DNA from: JAVEDQ01 sp963783105
Lineage (GTDB): Bacteria; Actinomycetota; Actinomycetes; Frankiales; Frankiaceae
Reading direction: 5' to 3'
Length of the DNA stretch: 64,000 nucleotides
Assembly: GCA_963783105.1 (NCBI GenBank)
Contig: CAWAMI010000007.1
Coordinates: 62,001 to 126,000 of the forward strand
Shown: piece after piece, positions 25,118 to 32,921 of the stretch
Layout of the letters: the number at the start of each line of letters is the position of its first letter
Numbering within the stretch: position 1 is the stretch's first letter
Position numbers and translations under genes: made by a program
The notes under the pieces: model-generated
What the model saw: only the letters and a program-made list of their open reading frames with translations
What the model was told of the DNA's origin: nothing
Databases searched by the model: none

Positions 25118-26521
25118 TCAGCCGAGCACCTTCGCCACCCGGGACAGCTTGCCCACCGCCGACCGCTGACCCGGGAGGACGAACAAGCCGGCCGCCGGTG
25201 GCTCCGCGGCACGCAGCCGGTAGCGCAGCACCTGGCCGCCGTCGAGGACGACGAGCTGGGCATCCGGCCCGTGCGCAGCCTGGTCGGGCGGCGGGGTCAC
25301 GTGCAGGAGGGCCAGGAGCTTGGGGAGTTGGGGACCCGCGACGACGACGGCACCAGACGGCAGACTGCGGACCTGTCCGGCGACCCGTTCCAGCCGCGCC
25401 AGCTCGGCCCTTCGCTGTGCCACCTGATGCTCCACGGTCCCCTGCCGGGCGGCCAGCGGCGCCGGCAGCAGAGCGGAAGCCGCGATCGACCCGGCCACGA
25501 CGACGCCGATCCAGACCGGGGTCGTCAGGCCGATCAGCAGCAGGACAAGCGGAACCGCCGGCACGAGGTAGCCGGGGTCGTCCGGGAGCGCCACGAAGAC
25601 CAGGCCCTGCAGCACCAGGCCGCCCAGCGCGGCCACCGCCCAGACCCGTCGCGGGCCGCTCATCTCCACGCGGCCCAGCAGCACGAGGACCAGCCCGATC
25701 CCGAGGCCGATCGCCACGGCCAGCCAGCCGGCCGTGCCCCAGACGTTGACGGTGGCGCGGTCCACGATCTGGGAAGCGGTGGCGTGGATGGCGAAGGCGT
25801 GGACGGACGACGGCCCGTAGGTCAGCATCTGAGCCGAGAACAGGCTCGCCGGGATGACCGCCAGCGGCAGGAGCAGGCGCAACCAGAGCCGTAGATCCCG
25901 CCGATCGGGTCCGAGGATCTGCACGAGCAGCAGGACCGGCACGAGCACGGCCGTCGCGGGCCTGGCCGCCACGGCGAGGCCGGCTGCCGCCGAGGCCAGG
26001 GCGACGTTGCCGGTGATCAACAGCAGGAAGCCGATGAGGAGGAGGCTGCCTCCCCAGACGTAGTCCATGCTGGTCGTGCTGTTCAGCCAGACCGCGGGGG
26101 TGACGGCCAGGCCGATCGCCAGCGGCAGCCACGCGGTCACCCGAAGGATCTGCAGCAGGCGAGCGAAACACGCGCAGGCGACGGCCCCCACGAGGGCGGT
26201 GAGGCTGCACAGCAGCCACGGCGGTGCGTCGGCGGTCGCCGCTGCCACCAGCTCCACGGCGGGATAGCCGGGCGGCCGGCTGATCGCGTAGTCGCCGGAG
26301 GCGATCGTGCGACCGGCGAGGGCGATGCGCCAGGCGTCCGGGTCCGGTCCGTATCCCGATCCGCGGATCAGCGGCAGGCGGAGGAGCAGGACACCGACGG
26401 CGAGGACGCCGAGCAGAACCCACCTCAGCTGCGTCCGTTGGCGGGGGGAGAGCGAGAGGCCGGCGGGCTGCCACCGGGCAGGAGGGTCCGCGTGCGACGA
26501 ATCGGTGACCGCTGAGCTCAT
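25118..26521 (-). CDS. polytopic membrane protein, GT-C glycosyltransferase-like
   Basis: The product has 467 residues with about ten membrane helices. The first helix (LRWVLLGVLAVGVLLLRLPLI) is followed by the outside loop GSGYGPDPDAWRIALAGRTIASGDYAISRPPGYP, with paired acidic residues in the place of the GT-C catalytic Asp. The last about 110 residues (QGTVEHQVAQRRAELARLERVAGQVRSLP...) form a soluble domain that may bind the acceptor. Similarity is to dolichyl- or polyprenyl-phosphate sugar-dependent mannosyltransferases in topology, not in a proven specificity. ATG 26521 was chosen where the family-like sequence begins; an in-frame start lies 18 codons upstream. It converges with the DUF2142-like gene. 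Confidence 0.65.
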   Translation of the reverse strand: MSSAVTDSSHADPPARWQPAGLSLSPRQRTQLRWVLLGVLAVGVLLLRLPLIRGSGYGPDPDAWRIALAGRTIASGDYAISRPPGYPAVELVAAATADAPPWLLCSLTALVGAVACACFARLLQILRVTAWLPLAIGLAVTPAVWLNSTTSMDYVWGGSLLLIGFLLLITGNVALASAAAGLAVAARPATAVLVPVLLLVQILGPDRRDLRLWLRLLLPLAVIPASLFSAQMLTYGPSSVHAFAIHATASQIVDRATVNVWGTAGWLAVAIGLGIGLVLVLLGRVEMSGPRRVWAVAALGGLVLQGLVFVALPDDPGYLVPAVPLVLLLIGLTTPVWIGVVVAGSIAASALLPAPLAARQGTVEHQVAQRRAELARLERVAGQVRSLPSGAVVVAGPQLPKLLALLHVTPPPDQAAHGPDAQLVVLDGGQVLRYRLRAAEPPAAGLFVLPGQRSAVGKLSRVAKVLG

Positions 26522-26656
26522 GCCTGTCGGTTCTGCTCGGGGCCGTCCATGGGCACCATCTTGCCGACGCGGCACGGGCGCCGGGACGAGCGGCGCTTCC
26601 CGTTCGGCCGCCCGGGCACGACGCCTGGGGGCCGGGGGCGCTTCTCGTCCGTCTCC

Positions 26657-28531
26657 TCAGGGGAGGACGATCGCGAAATCCGGGTCCGGGGAGTCGAGCA
26701 CGCTCAGGAGTCGCTGGATGACCGTGACGTCGCCGGTGGGGTGCAGCTGGGGTGTCCGGCCGACGATCAGCGCGAGCAGCTCGCCCTTGGTCAGGGTGAG
26801 GGTCAGGTCGACGGACTCGTCCGGTACCGCTACCCGGCGGTGGGTGAGGGCGCCGTTCGAGAGCGTGAGGCGGTGGCGCTCGCCGAGGTCGGTGACGTCG
26901 AGATCGAGCACGAGGCGCTCGTCCCAGGCCCGCGGGCCGTTGATGCGGATGGCGAGCGTGTCCACCAGCTGCTCGATGGTCAGGGCGACGAGCAGGTCGG
27001 GCGGGGCCAGCGCGACGGGCGTCGCGTGGATGCCGGTGCGCAGCTCCAACGCCCCGGTCAGGTAGAAGTTGCGCCACGTCGCGTTCTCCGAGCCGTAGGC
27101 CAGCCGGTCGAAGACCTCCGCCAGCAGCCGCCTCGCGTCCTCGTCGCCGGGCTCGGCGAACACGGCGTGCTTGAGCAGCTGGGCGGCGAAGCGGAGGTCG
27201 CCCTCGTCGGCGTAGCCGCGGGCCTTGTCGACGACGGCGGCGACGCCGCCCAGGACCTCGACGTAGCGGGTGGCCGACTCCTCCGGCGGGTGCTCCCACA
27301 GGCTCGACGGGTGGCCGTCGAACCAGCCGAGGTAGGCCTGGTAGATCGCCTTCACGTTGTGGCTGACGCTGCCGTAGTAGCCGTGCGCGTGCCACGCCGC
27401 CTGCAGCTCGGGCGGCAGGGTCCCGTCGATCGCCTCGGCGACCTCGAGCCCGGTGAGCCCCTGATTCATCAGCCGCAGGGTCTGGTCGTGCAGATAGGCG
27501 TAGAGATCCCGCTGCTGCGTGAGGAACGCCGCGATGCGCTCCCGGCCCCACGTCGGCCAGTGGTGGGAGGCGAAGGCGACGTCGCACCGGCTGCCGAACA
27601 GGTCGAGGGCCTCCGCGATGTAGCGGGACCAGCCCAGCGCGTCCCGGACGACGGCCCCGCGCAACGTCAGGACGTTGTGCAGGTTGTGGGTCGCGTTCTC
27701 GGCGAGGCACAGCGCGCGGTGGTCCGGGAACAGGAAGTTCATCTCCGAGGGAGCCTCGGTCCCGGGCGTCAGCTGGAAGACGATGCGCACGCCGTCGAGC
27801 GTCTCCTCCTGACCGGTCGACGTGATGGACACGGTCGGCGGGATCAGGGAGACGGTCCCCTTCGACGTGTTCTGCCCGAGACCGCAGCCGATCTGGCCGC
27901 CCGGACCCGTCTCGAGGTTCGGTCCGTACATGTACATCGCGCGCCGAGTCATCGCCGGGCCGGCGTAGACGTTCTCCGAGACGGCGTGCTGCAGGAAGCC
28001 CTCGGGCGCGAGGACGGGCACGCCGTCGGGGTTGTCGCCGAGAACGCCGCGCACCCCGCCGAAGTGATCGACGTGGGAGTGCGTGTAGATCACCGCGGAG
28101 ACCGCGCGGTCACCGCGATGGGTCCGGTAGAGGGCGAGGGCGGCGGCAGCGGTCTCGACGGAGATCAGCGGGTCGATGACGACGACGCCCTCGTCCCCCT
28201 CGACGATCGTCATGTTCGACAGGTCGAGCCCGCGGACCTGGTAGATGCCCTCGGTGACCTGGTAAAGGCCTTGCCGGGCGCACAGCTGGGCCTGCCGCCA
28301 GAGGCTCGGATGGGCGGTGTCCGGGCAGTCGCCGGACAGGAAGGCGTAGGCGTCGTTGTCCCACACGACGCGTCCGTCGTCGGCGGCGACCACGCCGGGG
28401 CTCAGCGCGGCCACGAAGCCGCGGTCGGCGTCGTCGAAGTCCCGGGTGTCGTCGAAGCGCGCGGCGACCCGGCCCCGCTGATGGGGTACGCCGACCTGGC
28501 CCGTGTCGGACGGATCTGCCGACGTGGTCAT
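26657..28531 (-). CDS. linear alkylsulfatase, SdsA1-type MBL-fold
   Basis: The product has 624 residues. It has the class III alkylsulfatase layout. The N-terminal MBL catalytic domain carries THSHVDH (H151, H153, D155, H156), the AENATHNLHNVLTLRGA block with further metal ligands, and FASHHWPTWG. An all-helical dimerisation domain (about 370-500, with YYGSVSHNVKAIYQAYLGWFDGHP) follows, then an SCP2-like C-terminal domain. These enzymes hydrolyse primary alkyl sulfates such as dodecyl sulfate to alcohol and sulfate using two zinc ions. There is no N-terminal signal peptide (the first 30 residues are polar), so it is intracellular or needs another route. ATG 28531 is the start, and a palindrome lies 83 bases upstream. 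Confidence 0.92.
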   Translation of the reverse strand: MTTSADPSDTGQVGVPHQRGRVAARFDDTRDFDDADRGFVAALSPGVVAADDGRVVWDNDAYAFLSGDCPDTAHPSLWRQAQLCARQGLYQVTEGIYQVRGLDLSNMTIVEGDEGVVVIDPLISVETAAAALALYRTHRGDRAVSAVIYTHSHVDHFGGVRGVLGDNPDGVPVLAPEGFLQHAVSENVYAGPAMTRRAMYMYGPNLETGPGGQIGCGLGQNTSKGTVSLIPPTVSITSTGQEETLDGVRIVFQLTPGTEAPSEMNFLFPDHRALCLAENATHNLHNVLTLRGAVVRDALGWSRYIAEALDLFGSRCDVAFASHHWPTWGRERIAAFLTQQRDLYAYLHDQTLRLMNQGLTGLEVAEAIDGTLPPELQAAWHAHGYYGSVSHNVKAIYQAYLGWFDGHPSSLWEHPPEESATRYVEVLGGVAAVVDKARGYADEGDLRFAAQLLKHAVFAEPGDEDARRLLAEVFDRLAYGSENATWRNFYLTGALELRTGIHATPVALAPPDLLVALTIEQLVDTLAIRINGPRAWDERLVLDLDVTDLGERHRLTLSNGALTHRRVAVPDESVDLTLTLTKGELLALIVGRTPQLHPTGDVTVIQRLLSVLDSPDPDFAIVLP

Positions 28532-28613
28532 GCGGCCGCTCCCTGTGGTCGCCGCCCACGCGGAGGCGGGGCCTGCGGTGCACGACCGTAGGTCGCCCGG
28601 GGCGGGCCGGGCG

Positions 28614-28630
28614 TCATCCGCACCGGATGA
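28614..28630. promoter_or_regulatory. TCATCCG-CAC-CGGATGA inverted repeat upstream of the alkylsulfatase gene
   Basis: Perfect 7-base arms flank a 3-base centre, 83 bases before ATG 28531. Its size and place suit a dimeric repressor or activator site, but no regulator gene is adjacent. Confidence 0.4.
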
Positions 28631-28695
28631 ACGACGCTGCCCAGGGACGGGCCTTTCGCCCGGGTTTCGTCAGAGCAAGGAAGCCCGGTGGCCGG

Positions 28696-29049
28696 TCACG
28701 CTGCCTGCAGCCGCATCCCCGCGGACCCCAGCGCCGCCTCGACCCGCAGCACCTCCAGCTGCTGGTCCACCCCGCGCAGCGTCCGCAGGTCCTGCTCGAC
28801 GTCGAGCAGCTCGCTGGCCTCGATCAGCAGGTCCATGTAGGCCAGCTGCCCGGCGCGGACCCGGGTGCGCTTGCCGGGCAGGAACTGCTCGCCGCGGCAG
28901 GCCTCGAGGTCCTGACGGATCCGCAGCAACCGACGGCCGAGGTCGTCGAGACGACGTTGCCGGTCGATCGCGCTGTTCCGGTCCAGGAAGATGATGGACG
29001 AGCCGAGCGGCGCGCGCGCAGGCCGGTCGCGACGGGCGAAGATGCGCAT
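28696..29049 (-). CDS. small coiled-coil hypothetical protein (117 aa)
   Basis: The first 15 residues are basic (MRIFARRDRPARAPLG). The remainder is helical with heptad-like spacing (FLDRNSAIDRQRRLDDLGRRLLRIRQDLEACRGEQFLP and LAYMDLLIEASELLDVEQDLRTLRGVDQQLEVLRVEAAL), suggesting a coiled-coil helical bundle. I do not recognise the family. GGGGGTTCG directly precedes ATG 29049, a moderate ribosome site. The next gene upstream on the same strand ends 76 bases away, so the two may be cotranscribed. It contains a single Cys (in ACRGEQ). The gene is probably real because the frame has strong third-position GC. Confidence 0.55.
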   Translation of the reverse strand: MRIFARRDRPARAPLGSSIIFLDRNSAIDRQRRLDDLGRRLLRIRQDLEACRGEQFLPGKRTRVRAGQLAYMDLLIEASELLDVEQDLRTLRGVDQQLEVLRVEAALGSAGMRLQAA

Positions 29050-29124
29050 CGAACCCCCTGCGGTGGAGCTGCCTCGCTCTGCAGTATGCCCCCGGCAGGC
29101 GTCGCGTGCGAAGCGTTCCGGGCG

Positions 29125-29835
29125 CTACTGGCAAGCGGTACGGGAGGCGAGCGGGGAGCGGTCGTACTGCACGAACCGGTACCGGACGTCGTAGTTCGGG
29201 CCGCCGTCGACGCGGTACACGCGCCATTCGCCCTGGTGTGAGTCGATGTAGTACGACCCCGTGCCGGTCCGGCCGTCGGTCGAGGCGGCGCACAGCAGGT
29301 GCGGGTCCCCGGGCTCGCTCGGCAGCACGACGTAGCCGTTCTCGGGCGCGGTCCGCACGAGCCGGCGCTCCGGCCCGTTGACCTGCGGCTTCGCCTGCCA
29401 CGTGGCGGTGTGACCGAACTGCTGGCTCCGCGTGCGGGTCGTGATCGATCCGGCCTGGCCCGGCCCGGGCGGGTCGAGCTGGAGTTCCGGCAGCTGGACG
29501 GACGGGGCGTTCGGCACGACGGGCAGACCGAGCGTCGAGCGGTCGAAGACCCACCCCGTCGCGGACGAGTTCGCGCCGGTGACCGGGTTGGTGCCCGCGA
29601 CGACCGTGGCCCGGTCGGCGGCCGAGCCGGGCGTCGCGTTCGCCGCCTTCTGCGTCTCCGGTGCGACCGGGCCCGAGCCCTCCGGCAACAGCTCCGGGTG
29701 CAGCACGAGCCCACCGCCGAGCACGGCGGCCAGCCCGAGCGTCGAGCCCAGCAGCGGAAGGATCCTCACCGTCTGAGTTCTCGGACGCGACGTGGCCGAA
29801 CCACAGCACCCACTCGGGTTGCCACTGCCGCTCAT
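29125..29835 (-). CDS. membrane-anchored or secreted hypothetical protein
   Basis: The product has 236 residues from ATG 29835. A hydrophobic segment (ILPLLGSTLGLAAVLGGGLVL) follows 25 polar residues. The exported part begins with a Pro/Ala/Thr linker. It ends in a domain with GHTATWQAKPQVNGPERRLVRTAPENGYVVL and two cysteines (LLCAAST and RTACQ), probably disulfide-linked, as the last Cys is the penultimate residue. I recognise no family. GTG 29769 would place the hydrophobic segment at the very N-terminus and is an equally good start. It is divergent from the NAGGN amidotransferase gene, with 107 bases between their starts. Confidence 0.6.
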   Translation of the reverse strand: MSGSGNPSGCCGSATSRPRTQTVRILPLLGSTLGLAAVLGGGLVLHPELLPEGSGPVAPETQKAANATPGSAADRATVVAGTNPVTGANSSATGWVFDRSTLGLPVVPNAPSVQLPELQLDPPGPGQAGSITTRTRSQQFGHTATWQAKPQVNGPERRLVRTAPENGYVVLPSEPGDPHLLCAASTDGRTGTGSYYIDSHQGEWRVYRVDGGPNYDVRYRFVQYDRSPLASRTACQ

Positions 29836-29942
29836 CGACACGGCTGCATCTCCGGACGGCGTAACCGAAGATTTACCGCTCTTCGGCCTCCCGCGCTCAC
29901 CGCGTGCGGGAGTCGCCGCCCGCGCGGGACAGAATGGAGAGC

Positions 29943-31727
29943 ATGTGCGGAATCGCGGGCGAGATCCGGCTGGACGGAACCCGGGCCGACGTCGGACTGG
30001 TCGACCGGATGGCGGCCACGATGGCCGACCGGGGCCCCGACGGGGCCGGCAGCTGGTCGCAGGGCGCGGTCGCCCTCGGCCACCGGCGCCTGAAGATCAT
30101 CGACCTCTCGGCGGCGAGCGGCCAGCCGATCGCCGACCCCGCCAGCGGCGTGACCGGCGTCTTCAACGGCTGCATCTACAACTACCAGGAGCTGCGTGGC
30201 GAGCTCGAGGCCCGCGGCCACCACTTCTTCTCCCGGGGCGACAGCGAGGTCGTGCTCAAGGCCTACGTCGAGTGGGGCCTGGGCTTCGTCGACCACTTCA
30301 AGGGCATGTTCGCCGTCGCGATCGTCGAGCGCGACACCGGCCGGGTCGTGCTCGCTCGCGACCGGCTCGGCATCAAGCCGCTCTACTACACGGAGACGGC
30401 CGATCGCATCCGCTTCGCGAGCACCCTGCCGGGCCTGCTCGCCGGCGGCGACGTCGACACCGACATCGACCCGGTGGCGCTGTACCACTACCTGACGTTC
30501 CACAGCGTCGTCCCGGCGCCGCGGACAATCCTGCGCGGCGTGAAGAAGCTTCCGCCGGCGACGATCCGCGTCGTCGAGCCGGACGGGTCGATCCGCGACT
30601 CCGTCTACTGGCGCCCCGACTTCGTCCGCTCCGACGCCTACGCCGGGTGGACGGAGAGGGACTGGACCGACGCGGTGCACGCCTCGCTCACCACCGCGGT
30701 GCAGCGGCGCATGGTCTCCGACGTTCCCGTCGGCGTCCTGCTCTCCGGCGGGCTCGACTCCAGCCTCATCGTCGCGCTGCTCGCCCTGAACGGGCAGAAG
30801 GGCCTGTCGACGTTCTCGATCGGATTCGAGTCCGTCGGCGGTCGCGAGGGGGACGAGTTCGAGTTCTCCGACATCATCGCCCGCGAGTTCGAGACCGATC
30901 ACCACCAGATCCACATCCCCGCGTCGGACCTGCTGCCGCCGCTCGAGGCCGCGGTCGGCGCGATGTCCGAGCCGATGGTCAGCCACGACGCCGTCGCGTT
31001 CTACCTGCTGAGCCAGGAGGTCGCGAAGCACCGCAAGGTCGTCCAGTCCGGCCAGGGCGCCGACGAGGTCTTCGCCGGCTACCACTGGTATCCGCCGCTC
31101 GCCCAGGCCTCGCGCGACCAGACCGTGCCCGTCTACGCCGACGCGTTCTTCGACCGCGACGAGGCGGACATGCGGGCGCTGCTCCGCGACGAGCACTTCG
31201 TCGAGGGCGACCCGGCTACCGCCTTCATCCGCGAGCACCTCGGCATGCCAGGCGCCGAGACCGCGGTGGATGCCGGCCTGCGGCTCGACTCGTTCGTCAT
31301 GCTCGTCGACGACCCGGTCAAGCGGGTCGACAACATGACCATGGCGCACGGCCTCGAGGCACGCGTGCCGTTCCTCGACCACGACCTCGTCGAGCTCGCC
31401 GCCGCCTGCCCGCCCGAGTACAAGCTCGCGCAGAACGGCAAGGGCGTGCTGAAGGAGGTCGGCCGCCGCATCCTGCCGTGGGAGGTCATCGACCGGAAGA
31501 AGGGCTACTTCCCGGTCCCCGGCATCACCCACCTCGAGGGCAAGGTGCTGGACCGGGTGAAGGACGCGCTGACCGCCCCGGCCGCCCGGCAGCGCGGCCT
31601 GTTCCGCGACGACTACGTGCAGAAGCTCCTGGCCAAGCCGAACGAGGAGCTGACCCGGCTCAACGGCAACAAGCTCTGGCAGCTCGGTCTGCTCGAGATG
31701 TGGCTGCAGGAGCACGGGATCCGCTAG
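29943..31727 (+). CDS. N-acetylglutaminylglutamine amidotransferase (asparagine synthetase-like, NAGGN pathway)
   Basis: The product has 594 residues. It has a class II glutamine amidotransferase domain with the nucleophile Cys2 (MCGIAGE), RGPDG and the NGCIYNYQELR loop (residues 1-200), and an asparagine synthetase-type ATP domain with the PP-loop SGGLDSS. In NAGGN-making bacteria this AsnO-type enzyme amidates the dipeptide N-acetylglutaminylglutamine to give the osmolyte. The synthetase and M42 peptidase of the same pathway lie 3-6 kb away on the other strand, which supports this assignment over plain AsnB. ATG 29943 gives the necessary N-terminal Cys, and GGAG lies just upstream. It ends 15 bases before a 19-bp inverted repeat. 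Confidence 0.9.
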   Translation: MCGIAGEIRLDGTRADVGLVDRMAATMADRGPDGAGSWSQGAVALGHRRLKIIDLSAASGQPIADPASGVTGVFNGCIYNYQELRGELEARGHHFFSRGDSEVVLKAYVEWGLGFVDHFKGMFAVAIVERDTGRVVLARDRLGIKPLYYTETADRIRFASTLPGLLAGGDVDTDIDPVALYHYLTFHSVVPAPRTILRGVKKLPPATIRVVEPDGSIRDSVYWRPDFVRSDAYAGWTERDWTDAVHASLTTAVQRRMVSDVPVGVLLSGGLDSSLIVALLALNGQKGLSTFSIGFESVGGREGDEFEFSDIIAREFETDHHQIHIPASDLLPPLEAAVGAMSEPMVSHDAVAFYLLSQEVAKHRKVVQSGQGADEVFAGYHWYPPLAQASRDQTVPVYADAFFDRDEADMRALLRDEHFVEGDPATAFIREHLGMPGAETAVDAGLRLDSFVMLVDDPVKRVDNMTMAHGLEARVPFLDHDLVELAAACPPEYKLAQNGKGVLKEVGRRILPWEVIDRKKGYFPVPGITHLEGKVLDRVKDALTAPAARQRGLFRDDYVQKLLAKPNEELTRLNGNKLWQLGLLEMWLQEHGIR

Positions 31728-31741
31728 CGCCGGTAGGGACC

Positions 31742-31840
31742 TGTAGAAATTTCGCACTTCCCACCGCGCTCGCGCACGCTATGTCCGATATATGCGGATC
31801 TCAGGGGGACTCGTGCCGGGTGAAGTGCGAAATTTCTACA
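31742..31840. repeat. perfect 19-bp inverted repeat enclosing a structured 61-base spacer
   Basis: TGTAGAAATTTCGCACTTC (31742-31760) recurs as its exact reverse complement at 31822-31840. The arms are AT-rich against a GC-rich genome. The spacer holds a smaller hairpin (TCCG 31784-31787 / CGGA 31795-31798) around ATATATG. The element starts 15 bases after the amidotransferase stop and ends 24 bases before the AbiEi/DUF559 stop, so it fills the whole convergent gap. It could be a paired operator, a structured RNA, a bidirectional terminator or a MITE-like remnant; no target-site duplication is seen. Confidence 0.9.
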
Positions 31841-31864
31841 ACGAGCCGACAGCGACCTCGACCG

Positions 31865-32788
31865 TCAGTGCCGCAGGTGGCGGCGGAGGCGCTCGACCAC
31901 CTCGTGCGGTCGCTGCCGGATGTCCTCAGGCGTGAAGACAAGGACGGTCCAGTCGGCAGTGAGGTCGTTCCAGCGGGTGCGGTCCTTCTGGAACGGCGTC
32001 CGGCCGGAGTGGTACTCGTAGCCGTCGATCTCGGCAAGAAGCCGGAACTCCGGCCACGCGAAGTCGACGCGACCGACAAGACGTCCGTCGACGAAGACCT
32101 CGTACTGACTCGTGGGCGACGGCAGCAGGTTGTCGAGGACGAGCAGGCGGAACTCGGTCTCGGGTGCGCTGCCGGACGCAGGATCCGCAAGGTCGAGCGC
32201 CCGCCGGGCGGCCCGCCGCCCGCGAAGGTTCCGGCGGCTGCGCCACTCGGCGTCCAGCTCAGCGGGGGTAACCCAGCCCGCTCGATACGCGCTGTCGACG
32301 AGAACCACGGCGGGGACCAGGGGTAGCGTCGCCGCACAGTCGAGGAGGGTCCGCGAGGCGGTCGTGATCCGCAGGAGGCCGACGACGACCACCTCGTCCT
32401 TGCGTAGGTCGGCACGGATCAGCCCGTTCGGGGCCTTTCGAGGGAGGTCCGGTACCGCGATCTCGTGGTGTGGCGGATCCTCCAGCAGGTCGAGGCCGAG
32501 GACCGTCGCCGCGGAGCGGCGGGCCACGACGGCCTGGGGACCTGCCTGGAGCATGGCGAGAAGGAGGCGGTCGTCCGCGGAGACCTCGTGGTTCGTGTCC
32601 CGCAACACCCCGCGGGAGATGCGGACCCAGCGACCACGCCGCAGCCGAGCGAGGACCTCCGCCTCCGAGAAGCCGGCACGAAGGGCTTGGCGCGTGGAGA
32701 ACAGACCGTGCTCGACGGCCAGATCGGGGTCCGGTTCGGGCAGCACCGGCAGGAGTGTCTGCCTCGCGGTCGCCTCCGTGCGGGACAC
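31865..32788 (-). CDS. AbiEi-type HTH plus DUF559 (Vsr-like nuclease fold) protein
   Basis: The product has 307 residues. The N-terminal winged helix is of AbiEi antitoxin type (GLFSTRQALRAGFSEAEVLARLRRGRWVRISRGVLRD). A linker domain with LRITTASRTLLDCAATLPL follows. The C-terminal DUF559 domain (about 205-307) has a PD-(D/E)XK-like core: VGRVDFAWPEFRLLAEIDGYEYH supplies the Asp and the ExD-type acid pair, and WTVLVFTPEDI resembles the Vsr strand. Such fusions are abundant in actinobacteria and mostly unassigned; no AbiEii toxin partner is next to it. The start is GTG 32788, without a strong ribosome site. The gene interrupts an otherwise coherent NAGGN locus and borders the inverted repeat. 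Confidence 0.75.
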   Translation of the reverse strand: MSRTEATARQTLLPVLPEPDPDLAVEHGLFSTRQALRAGFSEAEVLARLRRGRWVRISRGVLRDTNHEVSADDRLLLAMLQAGPQAVVARRSAATVLGLDLLEDPPHHEIAVPDLPRKAPNGLIRADLRKDEVVVVGLLRITTASRTLLDCAATLPLVPAVVLVDSAYRAGWVTPAELDAEWRSRRNLRGRRAARRALDLADPASGSAPETEFRLLVLDNLLPSPTSQYEVFVDGRLVGRVDFAWPEFRLLAEIDGYEYHSGRTPFQKDRTRWNDLTADWTVLVFTPEDIRQRPHEVVERLRRHLRH

Positions 32789-32921
32789 GCATGCCGAACT
32801 GTGGACATCCGGCTCGAGGCCCTGGTGGACGCCGTCGGCCGGCCTAACGCCCGTCGCGCGGCAGGGCGAGCCGAACCAGGGCGACTTCTGAGCCGCGCTG
32901 ACCGACGCACGGCCCCCGGGG

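Noticed and set aside
24666..27710. A 1014-codon minus-strand open frame across three genes
   Set aside because: It is antisense or out of frame to the DUF2142-like, GT-C-like and alkylsulfatase genes, is Arg/Pro/Gly-rich throughout and has no family motif. Long shadow frames are normal at this GC content.
31742..31840. The inverted repeat as an insertion-sequence end pair
   Set aside because: Only 61 bases lie between the arms, with no transposase and no flanking duplication. A MITE-like origin stays possible but is unproven.
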